Below, piece after piece: positions 9,628 to 17,546 of a stretch of 64,000 nt of DNA (position 1 is its first letter; every line of letters begins with the position of its first letter). Source of the DNA: Comamonas_C sp026954015 (GTDB taxonomy: Bacteria > Pseudomonadota > Gammaproteobacteria > Burkholderiales > Burkholderiaceae_C); the NCBI GenBank assembly GCA_035063785.1, contig JAPSFS010000003.1:62001-126000 (forward strand), read 5' to 3'. The translations under genes were made by a program, and so were the position numbers. Under the pieces are notes generated by a model. That model had not been told where the DNA came from, did no database searches, and saw nothing but the letters and a program-made list of their open reading frames with translations.

Positions 9628-9670
9628 GATAGCTGTCCGCGCTTGACTGACAAGCGCTGGCGGCCAAAAA
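9628..9670 (+). repeat. palindromic repeat, copy R2
   Basis: A well-preserved copy reading GATAGCTG, then stem GCGCTTG-ACTGA-CAAGCGC, then TGGCGGCC and a run of A. It sits between the lipoprotein gene and the convergent end of the heme operon, so it may act as a two-way terminator there. Confidence 0.88.
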
Positions 9671-9686
9671 GACCTGAAAACCCAGG

Positions 9687-10496
9687 TCAGCCGGACGCAC
9701 CCTGCGGCGGCGCGCGGAACAGCACCCAGGGCTGGCCCGGCTGCTCGGGGTGGTCGAGCACGCGGGCCGAAAGACCGTAGACCGTCCGCAGATGCGCCTC
9801 GGTGAGCACCCGGCGCGGCGTGTCCAGGCCCACCAGCCGGCCCTCGCCCAGCAGCGCGATGCGGTCGCACCAGGCGGCCGCCAGGTTCACGTCGTGCAGC
9901 ACCACCAGCGCGGCCACGCCGTGCGCGCGGGTGAGCTGTGCCACCGCGCGCAGCAAGGTGATCTGGTGGCGCGGGTCCAGGCTCGCCGTCGGCTCGTCCA
10001 GCAGCAGGGCGCGGTATTCGCCCTCGGCACGGCACGCGAGCAACTGCACCACCACGCGGGCAAACTGCACGCGCTGCTGCTCGCCGCCCGACAGGTTGCC
10101 GTGGCGCCGCCCGGCCAGGTGTCCGGCGTCGGTCAGGCCCAGCGCCTGCGCGGCCAGCGCGGACAGAGGATCGGGCGCCAGCTCAGGAAACGGGTAGGCG
10201 CCCATGCGCACCACCTCATCGACGCCCAGGTCGAACGCCAGCGCGGGCGACTGCGGCAGCACCGCGCGGCGGCGCGCCAACGCCTGCGCGCGCCATTGCA
10301 CCAGCGGTTGGCCATCGAGCTGCACGGCGCCAGCCGCGGGTGCGAGCTCGCCCGCCAGCGTGGCCAGCAGCGTGCTCTTGCCCGCGCCGTTGGCGCCCAG
10401 CACGCCCAGCACCTCGCCGGGCCGCAGTTCGAGCGAGACGCCGCGCAGCACGGTACGCGGCCCGCGCGCGCAATCCAGGTCCATGGCCTGCAGCAT
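9687..10496 (-). CDS. hmuV: heme ABC transporter ATP-binding protein HmuV
   Basis: HmuV powers import of heme across the inner membrane together with HmuU and HmuT. The 269-residue product has Walker A GANGAGKS at residues 34-41, signature LSGGEQQR and Walker B ALLLDEPTASLD, then an HDVNLAA H-loop. The sequence resembles hemin importers more than siderophore ATPases, and the neighbours hmuU, hmuT and hmuS settle the role. The ATG at 10496 shares one base with the TGA of hmuU (TGATG), so translation is coupled. It is the last gene of the heme operon. Confidence 0.94.
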   Translation of the reverse strand: MLQAMDLDCARGPRTVLRGVSLELRPGEVLGVLGANGAGKSTLLATLAGELAPAAGAVQLDGQPLVQWRAQALARRRAVLPQSPALAFDLGVDEVVRMGAYPFPELAPDPLSALAAQALGLTDAGHLAGRRHGNLSGGEQQRVQFARVVVQLLACRAEGEYRALLLDEPTASLDPRHQITLLRAVAQLTRAHGVAALVVLHDVNLAAAWCDRIALLGEGRLVGLDTPRRVLTEAHLRTVYGLSARVLDHPEQPGQPWVLFRAPPQGASG

Positions 10497-11521
10497 CAGT
10501 GGCCGCCCTTTTGACGGGCCAGCAGCCACAGCAGGAACGGCCCGCCCACCAGGCTGGTGACGATGCCGATCGGCAGCTCCGAAGGAATCGCGACGATGCG
10601 CGCCAGCCAGTCCGCCAGCGTGAGCGCGATGGCCCCGGCCAGCAGCGACGCCGGCAGCAGCGCGCGGTGGTCGGCCCCCAGCGTCAGGCGCACCAGGTGC
10701 GGCACCACCAGCCCGACGAAGCCGATGGTGCCGGTCACCGCCACCAGCGGCCCCACCAGCAGCGCCACCGTCACGATGAGGCGCTGGCGCAGGGCCACCA
10801 GCGCAAAGCCCAGGTGCTGCGTCTCGCGCTCGCCCAGCAGCAGCGCGTTCATGGCACGCCAGTCGCGCAGCAGCAGCACCGACAGCAGCGCCGTCCACGG
10901 CGCCAGCGCCGCCACCAGCGTCCAGTTGGCCGCCGCGAGGCTCCCCAGGCTCCAGAACGTCAGGCTGCGCAACTGCGCGTCGTTGGCTTGCCAGGTGAAC
11001 ACGCCGATCACCGCCCCGCACAGGGCGTTGATGGCGATGCCCGCCAGCAGCACCCCGGCCACGCCCAGGCTGCGCCCGCCCAGACGCCAGGCCAGCAGCG
11101 TGGCGGCCAGGCTGCCGGCAAACGCCGCCGAGCCCACCACCGGCAGGCTGACGGCACCCAGCACGATGGCGCCCACCGCGCCCAGCGCGCCGCCGGCCGA
11201 CACGCCGATCAGCCCCGGCTCGGCCAGCGGGTTGCGAAACAGCGCCTGCATCGCCGCGCCGGAGATCGCCAGGCCCGCGCCGACGACGATGGCCAGCGCC
11301 ACGCGCGGCAGGCGCACCTGCAGCAGCACCTCGCGCCACAGCGCGTCTTCGCCGGTGCCCGGGCCCAGCAGCAGCGCGGGCAGGCGCGCGATCGGGATGT
11401 CCATCGCCCCGCTGGACGCCGCGCCCAGCGCCAGCGCCGCCAGCAGCACGGCGAGCGCCAGCAGCACGCCCGCGCGCGCCCCGGGCGCGCGCGGGGGCGC
11501 CACCGCTGCGGTGTGATTCAT
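10496..11521 (-). CDS. hmuU: heme ABC transporter permease HmuU (FecCD family)
   Basis: The 341-residue product is an integral inner-membrane permease with about ten hydrophobic segments. Family hallmarks include LPRVALAIVVGAGLAISGAA and NPLAEPGLIGVSAGG in the first third, typical of FecCD/BtuC permeases, and a GFVGLVVPHLVR segment near the coupling region. It forms the channel of the heme importer with HmuV. The gene starts three bases after the hmuT stop and ends overlapping hmuV. Length is usual for the family (330-350). Confidence 0.94.
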   Translation of the reverse strand: MNHTAAVAPPRAPGARAGVLLALAVLLAALALGAASSGAMDIPIARLPALLLGPGTGEDALWREVLLQVRLPRVALAIVVGAGLAISGAAMQALFRNPLAEPGLIGVSAGGALGAVGAIVLGAVSLPVVGSAAFAGSLAATLLAWRLGGRSLGVAGVLLAGIAINALCGAVIGVFTWQANDAQLRSLTFWSLGSLAAANWTLVAALAPWTALLSVLLLRDWRAMNALLLGERETQHLGFALVALRQRLIVTVALLVGPLVAVTGTIGFVGLVVPHLVRLTLGADHRALLPASLLAGAIALTLADWLARIVAIPSELPIGIVTSLVGGPFLLWLLARQKGGH

Positions 11522-11524
11522 GAA

Positions 11525-12370
11525 TCAGTGCGAGGCCGCGCCGAACAAGCCCGCGCGCACCTGCGCCAGCGCCTGCGGCAGGCGCGGGCCGAAGCCCAGC
11601 AGCAGCAGGTCGTCGAGCACGATGATGCGTCCGTCCCGCCCCGCCGGGGTCAGCGCGATGCCTGGCTGCGCGGCGAACGCGCGCACGTCGCCCGCGGCCT
11701 CGATCGACAGCGTCGAGGTCAGGATGACGTCGGGCCGGGCGGCGGCCACCGCCTCGGCGGACACGGCCTTGTAGCCGGGCTGGGTGAAGGCGTTGACGCC
11801 TCCGGCCAGCGTCAGCAGCGCATGGGGGGCGCTGCCCGCGCCGGCCGCCTGCAGGCGCCCCGTGTGGCTGCTGAGAATCAGAACGCGTGGCGGCTGGCCG
11901 GCATGCGCCACCGGGCGCGCCGCGTCATCGAGTTGCTGGCGCAGGCTGCGCGCCCGCGACAGGCCTTCGGCATCCAGCGCCAGCGCGGTGGCCACGGCGT
12001 CGATGCCCTGCTCCAGCGCCGGCACGTTGGGCGCGGAGGGAATGCTGACCACCGGCAGCCCCACCGCGCGCAACTGCGCCAGCGCCTCGGGCGGGCCGGC
12101 CTGGTCGGACGCCAGCACCAGGTCAGGGCGCAGGCTGAGCACACCCTCGACGGCAAAGCCGCGAAAGTAGCCGACCTGCGGAAGTTCACGCGCGGCGGGC
12201 GGGTACAGGCTGGACTGATCGACTCCGACCAGCCGGTCATCGGCGCCCAGGGCGTGCACGATCTCGGTCACCACCCCGCCCAGGCTGACGACGCGCCGGG
12301 GCACGGCGGCGCGCGCACCACCGGCGGCGGCGGCCAGCAAGGACGCCGCCAGGAGATGGCGCCGCCGCAT
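11525..12370 (-). CDS. hmuT: periplasmic heme-binding protein HmuT
   Basis: HmuT captures heme in the periplasm and delivers it to HmuUV. The 281-residue product begins MRRRHLLAASLLAAAAGG, a twin-arginine-flavoured or Sec signal peptide, cleaved after roughly residue 22. The mature part follows the periplasmic binding fold seen in BtuF/HmuT: RRVVSLGGVVTEIVHALGA at the start, VGVDQSS, then RPDLVLAS and RPDVILTS repeats in the two lobes. Tyr in SSLYP and in VGYFRG could be heme ligands; this is inferred from the family. The stop of hmuS overlaps its start by one base. Confidence 0.92.
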   Translation of the reverse strand: MRRRHLLAASLLAAAAGGARAAVPRRVVSLGGVVTEIVHALGADDRLVGVDQSSLYPPAARELPQVGYFRGFAVEGVLSLRPDLVLASDQAGPPEALAQLRAVGLPVVSIPSAPNVPALEQGIDAVATALALDAEGLSRARSLRQQLDDAARPVAHAGQPPRVLILSSHTGRLQAAGAGSAPHALLTLAGGVNAFTQPGYKAVSAEAVAAARPDVILTSTLSIEAAGDVRAFAAQPGIALTPAGRDGRIIVLDDLLLLGFGPRLPQALAQVRAGLFGAASH

Positions 12371-13440
12371 CACGCCGGCACCGGCTCCGCCGCCGCCAGG
12401 CTGTCGGCCAGGGCGGTCCAGGCCGGGATCTCGGGGCGCCCGGGCAGGCGCTGGCCGAAGAATTGCACGATCTGACCGCCCTGCGCGTCGTACAGCTCCA
12501 GCGAAGTCACGGGGCCGTCGGCGGTGGGTTTCTTGACGATCCAGGTCTCGGCCACCTGGTCGAGGCGCAGGTGCAGGTTGAAGTCCTCGTCCAGCACGTT
12601 GATCCACGGGCCCATGGGCTTGATGGTGTGCACCGGGCCGGAGTGGATCTGCACCAGCCCGGGCGAGCCGGTGAACACCATGATGGGCAGGCCGCGGCGC
12701 GCCACGTCGTGCAGCAAACGTTCGACCGCGTCGTCGCTGGCGCGGCGCGCGAACTCGCTGCCCACCACGTGCAAGGCCTGCAGGCGCGTGGTGCGCAGGC
12801 GCTTGAGCAGGCCATAGAACTCGTGCGGGCCATAGCCCATGGCGCGCCAGCCGTCCTGCAGCGCCTTGGCGTCGACTGCGTCGTCGTCCTGCACGCGGGG
12901 CAGCGGGTCTTCGACCGGTTGCACCGCCATGCCGGGCGCCTGGTCGTCCGCCGTGTGGCGCGCGACGAGCTGCTCCCACGCCGGGCCGTCGGTCTGCTCC
13001 AGCCGAAACACCTTGTGCACGGCGGTGCCGTCGGCGTCGAAGAACTGCAGGCTCTCGCGCTGCTGGCCGTGGCCCTCCTCGATGACCGCGAAGCCGTGCT
13101 TGAAGTGCGTGAGGAACACGCGCAGATCGATCGCGCCGCCGACGATGGGGCCCATGGTCTTGTTCAGGTGCACGCCCTCGAACCAGCCTTTCTTCTCGTG
13201 CACGCAACTGTCGTTGCGCGTGAGCACCATCACGCGCCCGACGGCGCGCAGGTCACGAAAGACCTCGCCGAAGTCTTCGTCCTTCAGGCGCGTGACGCGA
13301 TCGCCCACGCGGCAGGCGACGAGCTCGCCCTCGCTCACGTTCAGGCGCTGCGCCATGTTGCGCGCATACATGTCGGGCTCGGCCGCGCGCAGCGCGCTCC
13401 AGGCCTGCTTCAGGTCAGCAGGGGATGCAATTGCAGACAT
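12370..13440 (-). CDS. hmuS: heme-degrading/heme-trafficking protein HmuS
   Basis: HmuS/HemS/ChuS proteins are cytoplasmic and handle imported heme, with heme-degrading activity shown for some members. The 356-residue product has two tandem halves, as in the family: the first includes GRVMVLTRNDSCVHEKKG and GPIVGGAIDLRVF, the second includes PIMVFTGSPGLVQIHSG and GPWINVLDEDFNLHL. The matching GPxxxxxxx-D pattern in both halves reflects the known internal duplication. It starts 20 bases after the HmuY-like gene and overlaps hmuT by one base. The upstream open frame inside the previous gene is a shadow. Confidence 0.93.
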   Translation of the reverse strand: MSAIASPADLKQAWSALRAAEPDMYARNMAQRLNVSEGELVACRVGDRVTRLKDEDFGEVFRDLRAVGRVMVLTRNDSCVHEKKGWFEGVHLNKTMGPIVGGAIDLRVFLTHFKHGFAVIEEGHGQQRESLQFFDADGTAVHKVFRLEQTDGPAWEQLVARHTADDQAPGMAVQPVEDPLPRVQDDDAVDAKALQDGWRAMGYGPHEFYGLLKRLRTTRLQALHVVGSEFARRASDDAVERLLHDVARRGLPIMVFTGSPGLVQIHSGPVHTIKPMGPWINVLDEDFNLHLRLDQVAETWIVKKPTADGPVTSLELYDAQGGQIVQFFGQRLPGRPEIPAWTALADSLAAAEPVPA

Positions 13441-13460
13441 CGTGTTTCCTTTCGCTGGTG

Positions 13461-14729
13461 TCACTTTGCGGGCTGGACGTCGAATTCGATGGTCCAGGTC
13501 TGGGCGCTGCTGTTGCTGGCCAGATCGGCGTAGCGGATCTCGGTCAGGTGCATGCGCGCGTAGCTGTTGCCTTCGCCCGAACGGACCAGCGACGCGCCCT
13601 CGGGGTTGGCCTTGAGCATGTGCGCGGCGCCCAGACCCACGGTCTGGGCAGTCGCTACCGTGGGGTAGTAGGTGTACCAACCAAACTCGATCGGGTTCAC
13701 CGGCGGGCCGCCCACGGGCAACCCTTTGGGATCGGCGTTCAGCTCCGAGCCATTGGCGTCGGCCATCCAGTCGCTCGCCTTCGCGGGCGTTTTGATGTCG
13801 GCCGCCGTCAGATCGGCCAGCGTGTCGGCCGGGCGCGCATTGACGAAGTGATCGACGATGGGCTTGCCGTCGGCGTCGTAGAAGCCGGCCGGGATCTTGC
13901 CGACGAAGCCGGCCACCTTGCCGGAACCGGAATCGCCACCGTTGAGGCTGATGGTGTAGCGGTCGAGCGCGATCTGCCAGTCGCCGTCCGCCGCCACCTT
14001 CTCGCCCGTGGCCAGGTTGACGTAGACCTTGCCGTTGCTGGCGTCGTATTCCTTCTCGTGCACGGTGCCCGGTGCGGCGCGGTCGACCCAGCGCAGCGTC
14101 GGGTGTCCGGAGGCGGTGCCGCCGGCGCCACCGTAGTAGCCGATGACCTGCAGCGCATACACCGGCGCCGCGGGCGTGCCCACCGGGTCGACCGAACCGC
14201 TGTCGGTGGTGATCAGGAACACGCGGTAGTTGGGGTAGAGCTGATGGTCGTCCTTCAGGTCGTACTCGAACGCGGCGCTGGCAATGGCGTTGGTGCCGGT
14301 GAAGGCGCTCTTGCTGCTGTCCTTGAAGTACACCGCGTCGGGCATGGCGCCGTCCACCGGGTCGATGGTCGCATCCTTCCACGTCGCAAGCGTCGTCCAG
14401 CTGCGGTCGAACGGCCCGCCGAACGCGCCGCCCTTGCCGCTGCCGCTCACGCCGCTGTTGGTCCACAGCGTGGCCGAGCGCCCGCCGCTGGTGACCTTCA
14501 CATCCCACGCCGATCCGGCGCAGTCCTCCACCTCGGCGGCGGCGTCGAAGTCATAGCACAGCGAACCCTCGGCGGCGGGCAAGGTGAAGGTCCAGGTGGC
14601 CTTCTTGGTGAACTGGTTGCTGTCCGGCGGCGGTGGCGGATCGGCCGGGTCGTCGCCGCCGCCGCCACAGGCTACGAGCAGCAGCGTGGACATCAGGGTC
14701 GCGGTGAGGGTCAGGGATGTGCGTTTCAT
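13461..14729 (-). CDS. HmuY-like heme-binding lipoprotein with two tandem domains
   Basis: HmuY proteins are surface or secreted heme-binding lipoproteins best known from Bacteroidetes. This 422-residue product has a lipobox LLVAC at residues 17-21, a Gly/Asp/Pro-rich spacer, and two similar halves. Half one (about 44-215) contains CYDFDAAAEVED, AWDVKV and TNSGVSGSGKGGAFG. Half two (about 233-418) contains VYVNLATGEKV, DWQIALDRYTI and LNGGDSGSGKVAGFVG. The shared order tyrosine strand, W-D/Q-I-x strand and glycine-rich TNxG-SGSG loop is the HmuY pattern. GGAGA ten bases upstream supports ATG 14729 over the codon at 14744. It lies between the TonB receptor and hmuS, so it probably hands heme to the receptor. 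Confidence 0.82.
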   Translation of the reverse strand: MKRTSLTLTATLMSTLLLVACGGGGDDPADPPPPPDSNQFTKKATWTFTLPAAEGSLCYDFDAAAEVEDCAGSAWDVKVTSGGRSATLWTNSGVSGSGKGGAFGGPFDRSWTTLATWKDATIDPVDGAMPDAVYFKDSSKSAFTGTNAIASAAFEYDLKDDHQLYPNYRVFLITTDSGSVDPVGTPAAPVYALQVIGYYGGAGGTASGHPTLRWVDRAAPGTVHEKEYDASNGKVYVNLATGEKVAADGDWQIALDRYTISLNGGDSGSGKVAGFVGKIPAGFYDADGKPIVDHFVNARPADTLADLTAADIKTPAKASDWMADANGSELNADPKGLPVGGPPVNPIEFGWYTYYPTVATAQTVGLGAAHMLKANPEGASLVRSGEGNSYARMHLTEIRYADLASNSSAQTWTIEFDVQPAK

Positions 14730-14768
14730 GCGTGTGGTCTCCAAAAAAAGTGGGGAAGAAAGAAAGGC

Positions 14769-16808
14769 TCAAGGCGTCGCGCCGAATTCGTGGCGGATGC
14801 CGGCATAGATGAAGCGGCCCGCGAGCGGCCCGAAGTCGTTGGCATTGCTGAACGAGCGCTGGCGGTTGAACAGGTTGTTCACGCCGACGAAAGCGGTCGT
14901 GGCGCGGCCCAGCTTGTGGTTGAACACCACGTCCAGCGTGGTCCACGCGGGTGAGCGCCCCCTGGTGGCGGTATCCACGAGTTCGCTGCTCTGGTAGCGC
15001 GCGCGCAGCGAGAGCGTGCTGGCCTCGCTGGCCTGCCAGTCCGCGCCCAGGCGCACGCTCTGGCGCGGGCGGCGCGTGAGCTCGGCGCCGGTATCCAGGT
15101 TGCGCGTCTGCGTGAGCGTGTAGCCCGCACGCAGATCGAGGCCCGGGCGGGCGCGCCAGGTGGCCAGCGCCTCCAGGCCGCGGGTGCGCGCGCGGGAGAT
15201 GTTCTCGTAGGTGAAGTGCGTGATGCCGGCGACCGAGGTGGCGTGAGCCTCGTCGATCTGGATCAGGTCGCTCACGCGGTTGTCGAACAGGTTGACGTCC
15301 AGCGTGAAGCGGTTCTTGAGCGCGATCTGCGCGCCGAGCTGGAAGCTGTTGGACGACTCGGGCTTGAGGTTGGGGTTGCCGATGACCATGTAGCCCAGCG
15401 CGCTGTGGTCGAACAGGTAGTAGCGCTCCTTCAGGTTGGGCACGCGGTAGCCGCGCCCGAAGCTGGCGCGCAGCGAACTGCTCCAGTCGGGGCCGTCGAG
15501 CAGCTTGGCGCGCAGGCTGGCCTTGGGCGCGAAGTGCATGCCGAAGTCGGAGTCGCGCTGCCCGCGCAGGCCCAGCAGCAGCTCCCAGGTGTCGTCGAAC
15601 AGGATGTCGTTCTGCGCAAACAGCTCGTGGCTGGTGCGCCGGGCATTGCCGCCGACGAGTTCCGAGGCGCCGCCCGCGCTCTGGTCCAGGCTCTCGCGGT
15701 GCAGGTCCAACCCGAACTGCCACAACTGCCGGTACCAGGCCGGCAGATCCACCTGCGCGGTCACGTGATCGGTGCGCTGCCGAGCCTGGCGCGCCTGTTG
15801 CAGGACGGCGTTCGAATACGTGTCCGAGTCGCTGTCGTAGCGCTCGGACACGCCCTTGACCTCGGCGCGCAGCCCGCGCTCACCGCTCCAGCGCGCACCC
15901 CAGGTGATGCGGTCGCGCGCAATGGCTTCGTCCTTGCTCTGCGGCACGTTCCTGGGCGGTGCGAAGTAGTTGAAGCGCTGGGTGTCGTCTTCCTGGTAGC
16001 GGCTCGCGTCCACCCAGAGCCGCGTGGCGCTGCTGGGCAGCCATTCCAGCCGGGCGCCGAGCTGGCCGCGCCGCACCGCGTCGCCCTGGCGCGGCCAGGC
16101 CGCCGGATCCACGGTGAAACCGGCGTCGTGCAGCACGTCGCCGGTGAGGCGGTAGCGCCACTGCTCGGTGCCGCCGTCCAGGCGCACGCGCGCGTGCCGG
16201 CTGGCAGCGTCGAAGGAGCGGCCCGAGGGGTTCTGCGCGCCGTGCGTGCCGACGTCGAGCACCGCCTCGCCGGAGAAGCCGGGCTGGATAGTCCGCGTGA
16301 TGACGTTGATCACCCCGCCCATGGCGGAGCTGCCGTACTGCGCCGAGGTGGCGCCCTTGACGATCTCGATGTGATCGATCTCGGTCAGCAGGTATTGGCT
16401 CAGGTCCACCGTGGAGCCGGTGCTGGCGGTGATCGGCAGGCCGTCGATCAGCACCAGCACCTGGTCGCTGGTCAGGCCCTGCAGCGACACCTCGTAGCCC
16501 GATTTGCCGTGCACCTCGGTCAGTTGCAGACCGGGCACGTCCTCCAGCGCCTGCTTGAGCGTGCGCGCATGCGTGCGCTCAATCTCGGCGCGGTCGACCA
16601 CCTCGGTGCGGATCGGCGTTTCATCGAGCGTCTTCTCGGTGCGCGTGCCGGTGACGACCACGGGCGCCAGCGTGGAAGCCGTATCAAACGGCGCAGGCTC
16701 GTCGGCCCATGCCGGCGCCGCGACACACCCGAGCGCCATGGCCACAGCGGCTGCGACTTTCCCGACTTCCTGGCGCGCCCGGGTTCCCGGTGTGTCGCAT
16801 GGATGCAT
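14769..16808 (-). CDS. hmuR: TonB-dependent heme receptor (HmuR type)
   Basis: The 679-residue product is an outer-membrane beta-barrel that imports heme using TonB energy. After a signal region ending near APAWA, a TonB-box-like stretch TLAPVVVTGTR leads into the plug domain (about 45-160, with LKQALEDVPGLQL and IEIVKGATSAQYGS). The C-terminal barrel carries YRVPNLKERYY (454-464, FRAP-like) and GNPNL (477-481), with His468 between them; this FRAP-His-NPNL arrangement marks heme receptors. The last residues (HEFGATP) end in a proline, not the usual phenylalanine. A Fur box upstream indicates iron control. It heads the hmu operon. Confidence 0.93.
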   Translation of the reverse strand: MHPCDTPGTRARQEVGKVAAAVAMALGCVAAPAWADEPAPFDTASTLAPVVVTGTRTEKTLDETPIRTEVVDRAEIERTHARTLKQALEDVPGLQLTEVHGKSGYEVSLQGLTSDQVLVLIDGLPITASTGSTVDLSQYLLTEIDHIEIVKGATSAQYGSSAMGGVINVITRTIQPGFSGEAVLDVGTHGAQNPSGRSFDAASRHARVRLDGGTEQWRYRLTGDVLHDAGFTVDPAAWPRQGDAVRRGQLGARLEWLPSSATRLWVDASRYQEDDTQRFNYFAPPRNVPQSKDEAIARDRITWGARWSGERGLRAEVKGVSERYDSDSDTYSNAVLQQARQARQRTDHVTAQVDLPAWYRQLWQFGLDLHRESLDQSAGGASELVGGNARRTSHELFAQNDILFDDTWELLLGLRGQRDSDFGMHFAPKASLRAKLLDGPDWSSSLRASFGRGYRVPNLKERYYLFDHSALGYMVIGNPNLKPESSNSFQLGAQIALKNRFTLDVNLFDNRVSDLIQIDEAHATSVAGITHFTYENISRARTRGLEALATWRARPGLDLRAGYTLTQTRNLDTGAELTRRPRQSVRLGADWQASEASTLSLRARYQSSELVDTATRGRSPAWTTLDVVFNHKLGRATTAFVGVNNLFNRQRSFSNANDFGPLAGRFIYAGIRHEFGATP

Positions 16809-16818
16809 GATTGGATAC

Positions 16819-16846
16819 GAATGAGTATGAGAACGATTCGTAATCA
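16819..16846 (-). promoter_or_regulatory. Fur box and promoter of the heme uptake operon
   Basis: An AT-rich stretch just upstream of the receptor contains GAACGATTCG with further ATGAG and TAATCA hexamers, matching the overlapping-hexamer style of Fur boxes. The 11-base core AGAACGATTCG at 16830-16840 is repeated exactly in the second Fur box at 17468-17478. A -10-like TATACT reads on the minus strand at 16846-16851, so Fur would cover the start of transcription. No strong -35 was seen. Confidence 0.7.
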
Positions 16847-16965
16847 GTATAACCTGGATTTCTGTGATGAAATAGGGTTATTCCCGTAAAAATGGCGGAG
16901 GCCGGGCGGGCTACGGTCGGCCGTACCCGAGGCGCCGCTGCGCGATCACGGTCACCGCAGACTTG

Positions 16966-17000
16966 GTGCAACGGGCGCGAGGGACTGGTTCAGCGTTGCC
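16966..17000 (+). repeat. half-copy of the uvrA-upstream inverted-repeat element
   Basis: The segment GGGACTGGTTCAGCGTTGCC (16981-17000) matches the right end of the element at 1721-1740 at 17 of 20 positions, and similarity continues about 14 bases further inside. No matching left arm was found nearby. It ends exactly at the TAG of the Cys-rich gene at 17001. Confidence 0.55.
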
Positions 17001-17426
17001 CTAAACAGGCACCGGCAGGTGCTGCCCGCTGGTGCTCAGCAGCCCGGCCAGCTCGCGCACGCTCTCCTTGAGCGTCTGGCGCAGCGGCCGCCACGACAAC
17101 CACGCGAGGTGCGCGTCCAGCGTGCACGGGCAATCGTTTTGGGCGGCAGCGATCAGCGTCAGCATGCGCACCTCGTCAGTCGTGAGCGCATACCGGCCCG
17201 GCGGGTTCACCGTGAGGCAACGGCGCTGCGCCAGCGCCAGCGCGCACAAAAAGGTGCAGAACGCGCGAAACACCTCGCGCCCGTCGGCGCCGCACGAGCA
17301 ACGGAACTGCTGCGCGATCAAGGGGCAATCGATGCCGTGCACCATGGTCATGCGCCACGCATGCACGAGCAGCTGGGCGCAATCGTTGTACTTCGTCTCA
17401 TGGTGGGGCTGGGGCATGGATGGCAT
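17001..17426 (-). CDS. Fur-box-controlled small Cys-rich protein of unknown function
   Basis: I do not recognise a family. The 141-residue product (from ATG 17426) has about nine cysteines, including CSC and CPC pairs plus single ones in GIDC, AFC, FLC and RRC, and several histidines near the N-terminus (MPQPHHE). This could bind heme, a metal or an iron-sulfur cluster, but that is inference. No signal peptide is visible. The open frame runs further upstream to 17645, but that part contains the Fur box and promoter region. Starts at 17426 or 17417 are both possible, and neither has a strong ribosome site. It is divergent from aacS and next to the heme operon. Confidence 0.65.
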   Translation of the reverse strand: MPSMPQPHHETKYNDCAQLLVHAWRMTMVHGIDCPLIAQQFRCSCGADGREVFRAFCTFLCALALAQRRCLTVNPPGRYALTTDEVRMLTLIAAAQNDCPCTLDAHLAWLSWRPLRQTLKESVRELAGLLSTSGQHLPVPV

Positions 17427-17463
17427 GGCGTGCGTCTCAGCGGGTCCTGGAAGCACCAGTATA

Positions 17464-17488
17464 AATAAGAACGATTCGCATTTGCAAT
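17464..17488 (-). promoter_or_regulatory. Fur box in front of the Cys-rich gene
   Basis: AATAAGAACGATTCGCATTT sits in the divergent gap between the Cys-rich gene and aacS. It shares the exact 11-base core AGAACGATTCG with the box before the heme receptor. Reading on the minus strand gives AAATGCGAATCGTTCTTATT, a good Fur-type site. It most plausibly controls the Cys-rich gene. Confidence 0.72.
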
Positions 17489-17546
17489 ACATGAACCGGG
17501 GTAGACGCAATTGGCAACAACCTCGCGCATGCCAATAATGCTTGCC

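Noticed and set aside
10340..12475. 711-codon frame antisense to hmuU and hmuT
   Set aside because: Low-complexity Arg/Gln/His product; the sense genes are well supported and overlap as an operon.
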